DNA of 34,594 nt, taken from contig MGAI01000057.1 in the NCBI GenBank assembly GCA_001789695.1, positions 29,079 to 63,672 on the forward strand. Reading direction: 5' to 3'. The notes beneath the pieces are model-generated. The model was given only the letters and a program-made list of their open reading frames with translations. It searched no databases and was not told the origin of the DNA. The position numbers and the translations under genes were made by a program. Below, piece by piece: positions 16,657 to 23,613 of this stretch. Source of the stretch: Candidatus Roizmanbacteria bacterium RIFCSPLOWO2_01_FULL_37_16 (GTDB lineage: Bacteria > Patescibacteriota > Microgenomatia > UBA1406 > GWC2-37-13). The first letter of the stretch is position 1, and the number at the start of each line of letters is the position of its first letter.

Positions 16657-16790
16657 CTATTTTGCTTCTATACCCAGTCTCTCAGCTGATATTAGAATTA
16701 TTTCAGCGAGGGGGAGATTGTTTTTTGAGAGTTCGTCTTGAGCTTTTTGGAGTTATCCTGCATTTGAGAAAGAGACATTGCTTTGGATTT
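16657..16790 (-). pseudogene. Degraded 3' fragment of a lipase-like gene
   Basis: On the minus strand this stretch encodes SKAMSLSQMQ and then, one frame over, AQDELSKNNLPLAEIILIS and AERLGIEAK followed by TAG. This is the C-terminus of the 19271 protein (SKAVSLSQMQ, KNNLPLAEILLYSAERLGKE). A one-base deletion lies between the two parts. The upstream portion of the gene is gone, and the orphan gene at 16789 begins where the homology stops. It is a relic of an earlier lipase copy next to copy A. Confidence 0.8.
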
Positions 16791-17079
16791 AAGGGGTAGG
16801 TATTACAGCAAGAGCTTGCGCCATTATTGGACAAGTAGAGCAGGCTTTTGCTAGCAATTCTCCCTCAGGAATCTGTATATCTTCGAGAGATAATGTAGAT
16901 GGTTGAATAGGAAAATTGTAGCGGGCCATTGTGCAGGCGCCTGAATTAGGTTGTATAGGGCTTCCTGTATCATTTAAATCTTGCTGAACAGTCCAGCAAA
17001 GAAGAACTTTTTTTCCTGCATCTGATATTAAATAAGCAAACTGTTGAGGTGTTAGTTGATTGCTGACTTTCTCTACCAC
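16789..17079 (-). CDS. Small cysteine-containing orphan protein
   Basis: 96 residues, no signal peptide. Four cysteines stand out: one in VLLCWTV, one in GACTMARYNF and a CxxC pair in ACSTCPIMAQAL. They could bind a metal or an iron-sulfur cluster, but no known family is recognised. The start is GTG at 17077-17079, 11 bases after the stop of the 17091 gene, so the two form an operon. The stop codon falls at the boundary of the lipase-gene relic. Confidence 0.5.
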   Translation of the reverse strand: MVEKVSNQLTPQQFAYLISDAGKKVLLCWTVQQDLNDTGSPIQPNSGACTMARYNFPIQPSTLSLEDIQIPEGELLAKACSTCPIMAQALAVIPTP

Positions 17080-17090
17080 TATAAGACTTA

Positions 17091-17846
17091 TTAACTTACA
17101 ACCACAGGGAAAATATAAGGATTATCAGGTTTGGTACCAGTCAAGGCTCGCCAGATCATATCCGGATCTAAAGAATTAGGGCTAACATGACGAAGATTAA
17201 ATGAAATCCTACCAATTCTTCCTGTTGTTTGCCCATTTGGTAGATCGATATCATAGTCAAGACCAGATTCTACGCAAATTCGTCTTAATTGATCATCATT
17301 CGCCAAATAATAAAGCCCCTGATCTTGTCTATCGATAGCTGCTTTGATAGTTCCGTCTTTGCTCTCTACCCATAACCGCCTCAAAGCATCAATTGGTATT
17401 AAACCTTCCGACTTTAACTTATTTAAATAATCAAAATTAAGTAACATGAAAACAAGTTGAGTATGAGTCCATTTACGCCCAAGATATAAAGCTTTACTTG
17501 ATATACTAGTCTCATCTATTTGACCCGATCTAACAGGAATTGTAAGCCCAGATTCTAAGAAAATATCATTCAAGAAAATCTTGGTAGTAGCACCCGAGGG
17601 CTTATCATGATAGTTTTGAGTTATGAATTGGGGTTTCCAAGCAACCGAATATGGTGATTCAGTATTGAAATATGTTACGGCATTCAATACACCAGCTGTT
17701 GTTATAAAAGTTGCTGTAAAACGTTTTTGTAAACGATCAGTTGGATCTGGTAGACTTACTGGACGATGGGATTCTTGTTGAAGAAAAGCACTCAACTTTT
17801 CAAAAGAAGGGAAGAGATTCGCGGTATTAAGGACTTTTTCTGACAT
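17091..17846 (-). CDS. Orphan soluble protein
   Basis: 251 residues, no recognised domain. It has scattered aromatic and charged residues and no membrane segment. Intact length, a strong extended -10 and tight linkage to the 96-residue gene support a real operon. The two genes lie between the copies of the segmental duplication and are not themselves duplicated. Confidence 0.55.
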   Translation of the reverse strand: MSEKVLNTANLFPSFEKLSAFLQQESHRPVSLPDPTDRLQKRFTATFITTAGVLNAVTYFNTESPYSVAWKPQFITQNYHDKPSGATTKIFLNDIFLESGLTIPVRSGQIDETSISSKALYLGRKWTHTQLVFMLLNFDYLNKLKSEGLIPIDALRRLWVESKDGTIKAAIDRQDQGLYYLANDDQLRRICVESGLDYDIDLPNGQTTGRIGRISFNLRHVSPNSLDPDMIWRALTGTKPDNPYIFPVVVS

Positions 17847-17854
17847 GTTAACGA

Positions 17855-17863
17855 ATTATAGCA
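17855..17863 (-). promoter_or_regulatory. Extended -10 of the 17091-16789 operon
   Basis: TGCTATAAT on the minus strand ends 8 bases before the ATG at 17846. No good -35 is seen, as expected when TGn extends the -10. Confidence 0.65.
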
Positions 17864-17878
17864 TAATGATAATCAAAA

Positions 17879-17932
17879 TTAAACTTTTTCAGAAAGAGTC
17901 ACGTTAACATAAACCAGATTTTGATTTAGCAT
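17879..17932 (-). pseudogene. 5' remnant of the PQ-loop-like membrane-protein gene
   Basis: A 17-codon reading frame whose first residues MLNQNLVYVNVTLS match the start of the 15392 protein (MLNQNLVYVGVTLS), then diverges and stops. Its extended -10 (17939-17947) is intact, so it may still be transcribed. It marks the left boundary of duplication copy B. Confidence 0.75.
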
Positions 17933-18003
17933 ATCTCGAGTATAACAAAAGACGTAATAGGATAAGCGGAGGATTATTTGAGGCTAGAAGTAATGATAAT
18001 AAT

Positions 18004-18556
18004 TTACTCGCCTTTTTGTTCTAGTTGGGATACGAAGACGCCTAATTTTTCAAGACCTGACCGGATTTTTGATTTTTTGAAAAAAGAGTTATACCTTCTT
18101 CGAGAAATAGGATTAGCTATTCTAATTAGTTCACCGATTTGCTGTAGCTGTTCAGGTTCAAATTCCCAGTTATCTAGAACATCCTGTAGACTAATTACTT
18201 GAGGCGACTTCGGTAAATCTAAAAAAATCTACAAGACTTATAATTTCTCCAGTATCAGCTTTATAATGCAGGGAAATAAATAGTCCATCAGCATTAGGAG
18301 TTTCTGGCAATCCTACACAACCTATTTTGATTACACAAAAGTACTGAAGGGAAAAATATGCGTCAAATATCCGAGACTGATCCGGTAGTCTTTTTATCTT
18401 AGCAGTTAGCTCGGTTGGATTTTCCACCAACCGACCATGAGCTACCCTAACAAGATCGCTTAGTCCTTCAAATCGCGCTTCAATTTCCGAAGTAGGAAAT
18501 GTCTCGGGTTTTATGCTTCTTCTTGATAAAGATTCAATATCTACCTGGTGAGTCAT
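18004..18556 (-). pseudogene. Orphan gene, copy B, with a one-base frameshift
   Basis: Paralogue of the 16057 protein. The first 121 residues read from the ATG at 18556 (with LSDLVRVAHGRLVEN and NADGLFISLHYKADTG) and then stop early at 18191. In the next frame homology resumes with FEPEQLQQIGELIRIANPIS and KSKIRSGLEKL, and runs to a TAA at 18004-18006. The shift falls at a run of seven A (18221-18227; T7 on the coding strand). Removing one T would restore a protein of about 183 residues. Both halves remain well conserved, so this could be a recent mutation, a sequencing indel or a slippage site. Confidence 0.8.
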
Positions 18557-18565
18557 TTTAGGGCT

Positions 18566-18593
18566 ATTATAATAGTATATATTTAAAAGTCAA
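18566..18593 (-). promoter_or_regulatory. Consensus promoter of copy B gene
   Basis: TTGACT (18588-18593), 16-bp spacer and TATAAT (18566-18571), 9 bases before the ATG at 18556. It is identical in layout to the promoter of copy A. Confidence 0.8.
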
Positions 18594-18730
18594 GCAACAA
18601 TGGGTTTATACGATAGGCTATTTTGCTTCTTTACCGTTCATTTAGCAGGTTAGAAGATAATTTTTTGCGATAAAATTCTTAGTTTTAGTTATAGAAACTT
18701 TACTAATGATAAATTTGATCTTGACAATTT

Positions 18731-18756
18731 AGTCCAATCGATTAATCGATTGGACT
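18731..18756. repeat. 26-bp perfect palindrome, distal end of the TrpR-like cassette
   Basis: Half-site AGTCCAATCGATT followed by its exact reverse complement. One further base pair each side also matches (18730, 18757). It starts one base beyond the stop codon of the TrpR-like gene and is identical to the palindrome at 19212-19237. As RNA it would form a 13-bp stem. No T-run follows it in the direction of transcription. Confidence 0.95.
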
Positions 18757-18757
18757 A

Positions 18758-19201
18758 TTAAACATCAAGAGCTTTTCTTTCTTCTTTCCTTCTTTTATGC
18801 TCGTGTTTTAGCTGCCAGTGACCGATTTTTACTCCTGGCTGGATAAGAAGATCGCTAAATATATCGTCAATGAATCCTAATATTTTTCCTTTTGAGATTA
18901 TTCGTCTTATAATTTGAATAGATTCCGTTTCTTTTTCATAAAAAAGTAGGGAATATTTAGAAACAGTGGATTTAGATACTTTTAGATAATCTGCAATTAC
19001 ACTACTAGTTAAGCCTTTGGTCAAAAGATATATTATGGCAATTCTTTTAGAGATCATTATTTGCTCAGGAGGAGAAATGAAATCGGTGATAATTAACAAA
19101 AAATTGTCTTTGTTGGCTGAGCGTGAGAGTAATTCAAAGAATAATTGATACAACTTTCTTAATTTTTCCTTATCTAAGTATTGTTTCGATAAATGTACCA
19201 T
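18758..19201 (-). CDS. TrpR/YerC-like HTH regulator bounded by palindromes
   Basis: 147 residues. An N-terminal helical region leads into SPPEQIMISKRIAIIYLLTKG and a helix-turn-helix (about 64-83, LTSSVIADYLKVSKSTVSK). This order is that of the Trp repressor/YerC superfamily. The C-terminal 65 residues are extra compared with TrpR and end in a strongly basic tail (KHEHKRRKEERK) that could contact DNA or RNA. The start is 10 bases from one 26-bp palindrome and the stop 1 base from an identical one, so the gene fills the cassette. A TATAAT at 19251-19256 would place transcription start just before the upstream palindrome, a layout suited to autorepression. The ligand is unknown. Confidence 0.8.
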   Translation of the reverse strand: MVHLSKQYLDKEKLRKLYQLFFELLSRSANKDNFLLIITDFISPPEQIMISKRIAIIYLLTKGLTSSVIADYLKVSKSTVSKYSLLFYEKETESIQIIRRIISKGKILGFIDDIFSDLLIQPGVKIGHWQLKHEHKRRKEERKALDV

Positions 19202-19211
19202 AATTGTGAAA

Positions 19212-19237
19212 AGTCCAATCGATTAATCGATTGGACT
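19212..19237. repeat. 26-bp perfect palindrome, promoter end of the TrpR-like cassette
   Basis: Identical to 18731-18756. Symmetry continues three bases further on each side here (AAA and TTT; 19209-19240, 32 bp in all). It lies between the presumed transcription start and the ATG, so it is a likely operator for the protein it precedes. The hairpin could also shield the start codon. Confidence 0.95.
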
Positions 19238-19250
19238 TTTGAACTGTAAA

Positions 19251-19256
19251 ATTATA
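19251..19256 (-). promoter_or_regulatory. Probable -10 of the TrpR-like gene
   Basis: TATAAT on the minus strand, preceded by TGATAAT. The predicted start near 19244 puts the palindrome at about +5 to +35 and the ATG near +44. This gene is unlike its neighbours, which have the -10 next to the ATG. Confidence 0.5.
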
Positions 19257-19270
19257 ATTATCATATTAGA

Positions 19271-21937
19271 TTATCTAATTTCTTTACCTAATCTTTCGGC
19301 GGAATAAAGGAGAATTTCTGCCAAAGGTAAATTGTTCTTAGATAATTCTTCTTCGGCTTTTTGCAGTTTTTCTTGCATTTGAGAGAGGGAAACTGCTTTT
19401 GACAAAACATTTACACCTTTACTTTGTTGGCTGATTAGGTAAGTTTCTAGCTCTTTATACTGGTTTTGCGAGCTAGAGAGTTTCTTTTCCAGATCTTGAC
19501 GTTTGGGTAAATATCTTTCCTGAATAGAGGCTTTTTCGTAAAGGTTTTCGAACTGTGTTAACGCACTATATAACTTATTTTTACAGATTAGGGAGGCCCT
19601 TTTTCTCAGGTTGAAGATATCGCTATGAGACTGCAAAAGAGGCGATCTAAGATAAGAAAATATTTTTTTGAGGATAGTTTCAATTGAACTACCACAGTCT
19701 TTTTTAAGATTTGTTAACCTTTTGATTAGCAGTCTAAAAAGTAATGGAAGATTTTTTTGATTGACAGGAAAGTCCTGAAGATTTTCCGGATCAAAAGCAA
19801 TAGTATAGCTGTCTGTCTGAAGCATTGGAAAAATTTTATTTATTTCTCCATCGATCTCAAACCACCTGTCATCGTTATCTGCAATTTGTCCAACTATTAC
19901 AGTGTATTGGCCGCCAGGATATTTTCCCCTGACTTTTAGTTCATAGTCGCCGGCTGGGGCATTTTCAATAAAGATCAGTCCGTCTTGTTCTTCGTATCGT
20001 TGGCCAAGAAAATTAACTTCCATTATAGCTGGAGAAAGGAGTGCAAAAATAAGAGCAGGCGAGATTTTAGTGGAAGCACCTTCTCTGATCTGGCTTTGGC
20101 TATAGGGGATAGTTAATTTATCTAAAATTGTGCTGATGGATTGATTTTTATAGATTATTTCTCCGTGGTCTAGTGAAAGCGTAACCTGATCATTGCCTGC
20201 CAGAGCGCTATTTAAGCTAATAACATTGTCACCCAAAGAATTACGCTTCTCGATGGGTCTTCCATCTGGATAGTTGCCTAATAGGATGTCTAAAAAAGTC
20301 CTTGGGATAACTTTGTAGCCAAAGAGCGTATTGTTGCCTTTGTCTCCGGCTAGCGTGGACAACTGCGGAAAAAGCTGCGGAAATCCAGATGAATAATTTA
20401 ATAGTGTATCGTTTTTAATTTTCATATATTGTAGGGGGATTGAGTTTTCCTGCTTGTCGAGCAAAAAATCATAGATAGGAAAAAGATCTTTAGCAACCGG
20501 GATGACACTGTTTGCTGTTTGTCTATCGGTTTGGAAGCCACTTCTGTTTATCTGAAGGATAAGTTTTTGCATAAGCCAGATGACTGTATTGTCTTTATCT
20601 AGTTCGCCAGCTTCGACCAGTTTATAGGTTTTTGCCGTACCAAGATGGGGCGAACCTGCCGTGACTATTTTGTCGACCAAATCCGTTTCGTATTTTTGTA
20701 TATATATTCTTGATACCAGCCCACCCAGTGAGTGACCGACCAGATCAATTTGGGTATTTGCCAGGTTGTGATTGATTCGAAAATTCTTGAGATCTTCGGT
20801 AATTTTTTCGAGGTTTTTTCTCCAGTCGTAAGCAAAGATGAAGAAGTCTTGATTTTTAACATAACCTAAGTTTTCTAGAGTATGGATAAGGCCATTGTAT
20901 TCTTTGACGAAAGGCAACAGTTTCCACTCGTTCTGTGAGACTTTTTTATTATGGAGCATTGCTTCTTTATTCCAGGAAGCCATATGGCCATGGACGATTA
21001 TTATTTTTCTTTTGCGAGGATTGGGGGTAGGCGTAAGCGATGGAGTTGGAGTTGAGGTGGGTTGGTTGTTTGAGGTTGCCAGGCTTAATTTTATACCGTC
21101 CTGATAGAAACCAGAATAATAAAGGTAGAGCATATCTTGTTTGTCGAAGACAGAGGGGCCAAGTATCGGCTCGGGAAGAACCGTCTGAAGATTTAACCAG
21201 GTCATAGAACAAGATAGATTGTTGGAAGATTCTGCCTGTCTTACTCCAAGGGGGGATTGGAAAAAAAGATAATATTTTCCGTCTTTTGTTAATATGTGCG
21301 GCCCGTCGCTTACCTCCGATGTTATCGGATTATTTGAGCAGCGCTGCCAGGTATTTCCATCGGATGAGGTAGCCATACAGATTCTAAAACCTTGACTCCC
21401 CCAACAGAGATAAAAAAGGTAATACGAACCATTCTCATAGATAACCGAAGGTGAAGACACGGCGCTTGATTCCAAACTACCAGATGGTTGTAAGACTAAT
21501 TGACGTGAGTTTGGATCAAAGTTTACTCCGTCGGATGAATCTATACTGTAGATTTTAAAATTTTGGCTGCCGACGTTCGTTGTGGCTACGAAAAATAAAG
21601 TATAACCGCTTTGGGTTTTTAAAATTGCTGGATCGTGATTGTCAAAACTCGGATAGACGTCAAGTAGATTTTGTCTAATCCAGTTTATCCCATCATTAGA
21701 GGTCGCGTAGACGATTTTGTACTGAGAACCGGTTGCGCTGGCATACCACATTTTAAATATTCCATTATCAAATATAACCGAAGGTTGATATTGGGCGGCT
21801 TCGTTCCAGTTGGGAAAGTTGTTTGTGAGGGGAAGAGGATTGTTAAGTGATTTTATAAAAGGCGCAAAAGCATGTGTTGGAGAGACGAAAATTAGAATAA
21901 TGAAAAAAAATAACAAGAAGAGAATTTTTCTAAACAT
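19271..21937 (-). CDS. Secreted beta-propeller / alpha-beta hydrolase (lipase-like) fusion
   Basis: 888 residues, exported. Signal peptide 1-24 (FLLFFFIILIFVSPTHA). Residues about 45-290 repeat blade motifs such as PSVIFDNGIFKMWYASA and SPSVIYENGSYYLFYLC with SxDGxxW turns, a five-bladed propeller like glycoside hydrolase clans 43/32/68. A Thr-Pro linker spans 291-308. Next is an alpha/beta hydrolase: IIIVHGHMASW, then DLVGHSLGGLVSR with nucleophile Ser403, AGSPHLGTA, and GDNVIS with a later LDHGEI as probable Asp and His. This arrangement resembles LCAT/PGAP1-type lipases. The C-terminal 170 residues are helical and coiled-coil-like. The TATAAA 9 bases before the ATG predicts leaderless translation. 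Substrate, ester lipid or glycolipid, is unknown. Confidence 0.8.
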   Translation of the reverse strand: MFRKILFLLFFFIILIFVSPTHAFAPFIKSLNNPLPLTNNFPNWNEAAQYQPSVIFDNGIFKMWYASATGSQYKIVYATSNDGINWIRQNLLDVYPSFDNHDPAILKTQSGYTLFFVATTNVGSQNFKIYSIDSSDGVNFDPNSRQLVLQPSGSLESSAVSSPSVIYENGSYYLFYLCWGSQGFRICMATSSDGNTWQRCSNNPITSEVSDGPHILTKDGKYYLFFQSPLGVRQAESSNNLSCSMTWLNLQTVLPEPILGPSVFDKQDMLYLYYSGFYQDGIKLSLATSNNQPTSTPTPSLTPTPNPRKRKIIIVHGHMASWNKEAMLHNKKVSQNEWKLLPFVKEYNGLIHTLENLGYVKNQDFFIFAYDWRKNLEKITEDLKNFRINHNLANTQIDLVGHSLGGLVSRIYIQKYETDLVDKIVTAGSPHLGTAKTYKLVEAGELDKDNTVIWLMQKLILQINRSGFQTDRQTANSVIPVAKDLFPIYDFLLDKQENSIPLQYMKIKNDTLLNYSSGFPQLFPQLSTLAGDKGNNTLFGYKVIPRTFLDILLGNYPDGRPIEKRNSLGDNVISLNSALAGNDQVTLSLDHGEIIYKNQSISTILDKLTIPYSQSQIREGASTKISPALIFALLSPAIMEVNFLGQRYEEQDGLIFIENAPAGDYELKVRGKYPGGQYTVIVGQIADNDDRWFEIDGEINKIFPMLQTDSYTIAFDPENLQDFPVNQKNLPLLFRLLIKRLTNLKKDCGSSIETILKKIFSYLRSPLLQSHSDIFNLRKRASLICKNKLYSALTQFENLYEKASIQERYLPKRQDLEKKLSSSQNQYKELETYLISQQSKGVNVLSKAVSLSQMQEKLQKAEEELSKNNLPLAEILLYSAERLGKEIR

Positions 21938-21995
21938 TAAGATCTGTTTATAATCTATCCGAGACTAGATCAATGGATTATATGCTACAAACAGG

Positions 21996-22946
21996 CTATT
22001 TTTTCTTTATATAAAGCTCCAAGATGCTGCCTTTGTTACCCAGGTTTAAAAGGGGAGTAAAAAGAGGAGAGAGGAATTTGTCAAAAAGCATATATTTAAA
22101 ATCCGAAACACCTCCCTTTTTATTCCCCTCCTTAATAAGAAGAGGATTTGAAGAGTGGTCTTTATTTGAATTTTGGTAATTTGTTATTGTTCCGGATTTC
22201 ATGCTCAAAATTTTGAATTTCTTTTTTATTATTCCCATTAAATGTTCTGGATAGCTATAAGTGGAGAATTTTTCGATTTTAAAATCAGGGATATTCTTTA
22301 AAATTTTTTGAAAAGATTTTAGAGAAAAAATCCATATATGATCGGGAGGAGTTAAAAAAGTATATTCATATTTCTCGGTGTTGAAAAGGTGGCTGTCTAG
22401 ATTTGGAGTCTCGATATATAAAATTCCCCCAGGGTTTAAGAGTTTTATCGCTTTATAAATGGTTTCGTGGGGATTTAAAATATGTTCTGTGGTGTGAATT
22501 AAGGTAATAAAATCAAATTTTTTATTTTTATTAAGTTCGTAGTATTTTTCAAAAGTTAAATTTTTTATGATAATTTCGATTAAGTGTTTAATCGAAATAG
22601 TAAAAAGAGTTTTCGACGGTTCTATTCCAAAAGCACTTATTCCAAGCTTGATTGCTTCGTCTAAGAAGTATCCATAGCCTGAACCAATATCAAATAAAGT
22701 TTTTCCTTTGAGATTTAGGTTCATAAGATTTTTTAAGATGACTTTTGCTCTTTTACGGATTAATTTTTCGTTTAACTCACCGGCTTTATAATTAAAATAC
22801 TTTTTATAGTAATGGTTTATTTGTTTTTGAGTTGGTTTTGGATGAAGAAAAAGAGTATAACAACTAAAGCATAAATAGTAACTATATTTACTTAATTTGT
22901 GAAAGTATTCGGTTCTTACATAATTGCAAATTTCACATATAGGCAT
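21996..22946 (-). CDS. SAM-dependent methyltransferase with N-terminal zinc knuckle
   Basis: 316 residues. Cys4, Cys7, Cys26 and Cys29 form a rubredoxin-like zinc knuckle, as in C-methyltransferases acting on nucleotide sugars and related SAM enzymes. The class I motif LFDIGSGYGYFLDEA starts at residue 84, followed by GIEP and an LIHTTEHILNP block (motif II/post-I), then GGILYIETPN. The C-terminus contains a repeat-derived insertion (about 267-284, NPLLIKEGNKKGG) that is not part of the fold. The GATAAT 6 bases before the ATG fits the leaderless pattern. It is close to the glycan locus, so a sugar or lipid substrate is likely. Confidence 0.8.
   Translation of the reverse strand: MPICEICNYVRTEYFHKLSKYSYYLCFSCYTLFLHPKPTQKQINHYYKKYFNYKAGELNEKLIRKRAKVILKNLMNLNLKGKTLFDIGSGYGYFLDEAIKLGISAFGIEPSKTLFTISIKHLIEIIIKNLTFEKYYELNKNKKFDFITLIHTTEHILNPHETIYKAIKLLNPGGILYIETPNLDSHLFNTEKYEYTFLTPPDHIWIFSLKSFQKILKNIPDFKIEKFSTYSYPEHLMGIIKKKFKILSMKSGTITNYQNSNKDHSSNPLLIKEGNKKGGVSDFKYMLFDKFLSPLFTPLLNLGNKGSILELYIKKK
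22099..22149. repeat. Purine/pyrimidine-biased inverted-repeat insertion in the methyltransferase gene
   Basis: AAATCC (22099-22104) and GGATTT (22144-22149) bound a block rich in CCTCC on the plus strand. It is read in frame as NPLLIKEGNKKGGVSDF. A second similar CT/GA block follows at the 3' end of the gene. It fits the class of dispersed palindromic insertions seen elsewhere in the window. Confidence 0.55.
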
Positions 22947-23253
22947 GGAGGAATTATCTTAAGTGGAATGCTATTTGTCTGTGGATTATAATCTACAAAA
23001 TAAGCTTATTGGATTGATTTGACGAGATAAATATTACGATATACTCATTTAAAGATCAGAAGGATTTAAAAAGAATCTGGATGGGAATTTCAGCAATATA
23101 AAAAACGACTTACATAGAAAAATTTTAAAAGCGATATTTTTCACCTTTTTTATTCCGATTTATTTTATTTTCAGGAAAATTATTTGGAAGTTGAATTATG
23201 GGTGATTGATTTTTGCGATTTTAAGAAGGAGTGAAATGGTATAATAGATTGTT
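22947..23253. other. AT-rich intergenic region, divergent promoters only
   Basis: 307 bp between the divergent methyltransferase and 23254 genes. It holds the two start-proximal -10 boxes (22953-22958 minus, 23240-23245 plus), a further TATAAT near 22984 in either orientation, and a 12-bp palindrome AATAAGCTTATT (22999-23010). I see no gene, RNA or long repeat in the rest. Confidence 0.6.
23237..23245 (+). promoter_or_regulatory. Extended -10 of the 23254 gene
   Basis: TGGTATAAT ends 8 bases before the ATG at 23254, which predicts a leaderless mRNA. Confidence 0.65.
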
Positions 23254-23598
23254 ATGGCAGAAGAATCTGTTGGAAGACCCTTAAGAGAAATGGAACCGGG
23301 AAGCTATCTGGTTAGCGGTCGTCTTAGTTGCTCGGCAAATAGCGGTGTAACTATCGGTAGTATTGGAAGATTTAGGGTGAGGTGTCATCCTGATCAAGAA
23401 CTTCAGGAGGCTGTGGGAGGATTACTAGATATGGAATATTGGCGGAATGTAGTACATGCAAAACACTACTTTTTATGTAAAGAACCTGATCCAGAAAGAC
23501 ACGCTGTTTATATAACAATTGATCTTTTAGGCAGGGAAATTCCTTCTGGATTTTTCTCAACCTTTCAAGTACTAACTCCCAGGAGAATGTCTTTTTAA
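23254..23598 (+). CDS. Small orphan soluble protein
   Basis: 114 residues, no recognised domain, signal peptide or membrane helix. The first half has a glycine/serine-rich, probably beta-rich stretch (GSYLVSGRLSCSANSGVTIGS). The second half ends with ITIDLLGREIPSGFF. A strong extended -10 immediately upstream argues that it is a real, expressed gene. It converges on the glycosidase gene at 23614 with a 15-bp gap, and no terminator hairpin is seen between them. Confidence 0.5.
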   Translation: MAEESVGRPLREMEPGSYLVSGRLSCSANSGVTIGSIGRFRVRCHPDQELQEAVGGLLDMEYWRNVVHAKHYFLCKEPDPERHAVYITIDLLGREIPSGFFSTFQVLTPRRMSF

Positions 23599-23613
23599 AA
23601 GTATTAGTGACTC

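Larger units (their letters stand above)
15943..16672. repeat. Segmental duplication, copy A
   Basis: Covers the 5' end and promoter of the membrane-protein gene, the whole 16057 orphan gene with its promoter, and the last codons of a lipase-like gene. It aligns along its length, same orientation, with 17890-18640. Non-coding parts such as the promoter and the segment GGGTTTATACGATAGGCT are almost identical. Confidence 0.85.
17890..18640. repeat. Segmental duplication, copy B
   Basis: Same order as copy A: 5' end of the membrane-protein gene, orphan gene, promoter, then the last few codons of a lipase-like gene (the minus strand reads GKEAK and TAG). The lipase-like homology ends near 18637, about 90 bp before the palindrome-bounded cassette. 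Confidence 0.85.

Noticed and set aside
12639-18640. Prophage or conjugative island
   Set aside because: No integrase, capsid, tail, relaxase or type IV secretion motif is visible in any of these proteins.
18758-19201. Toxin-antitoxin module
   Set aside because: Only one gene lies between the palindromes, with no partner; the HTH is of the TrpR type.
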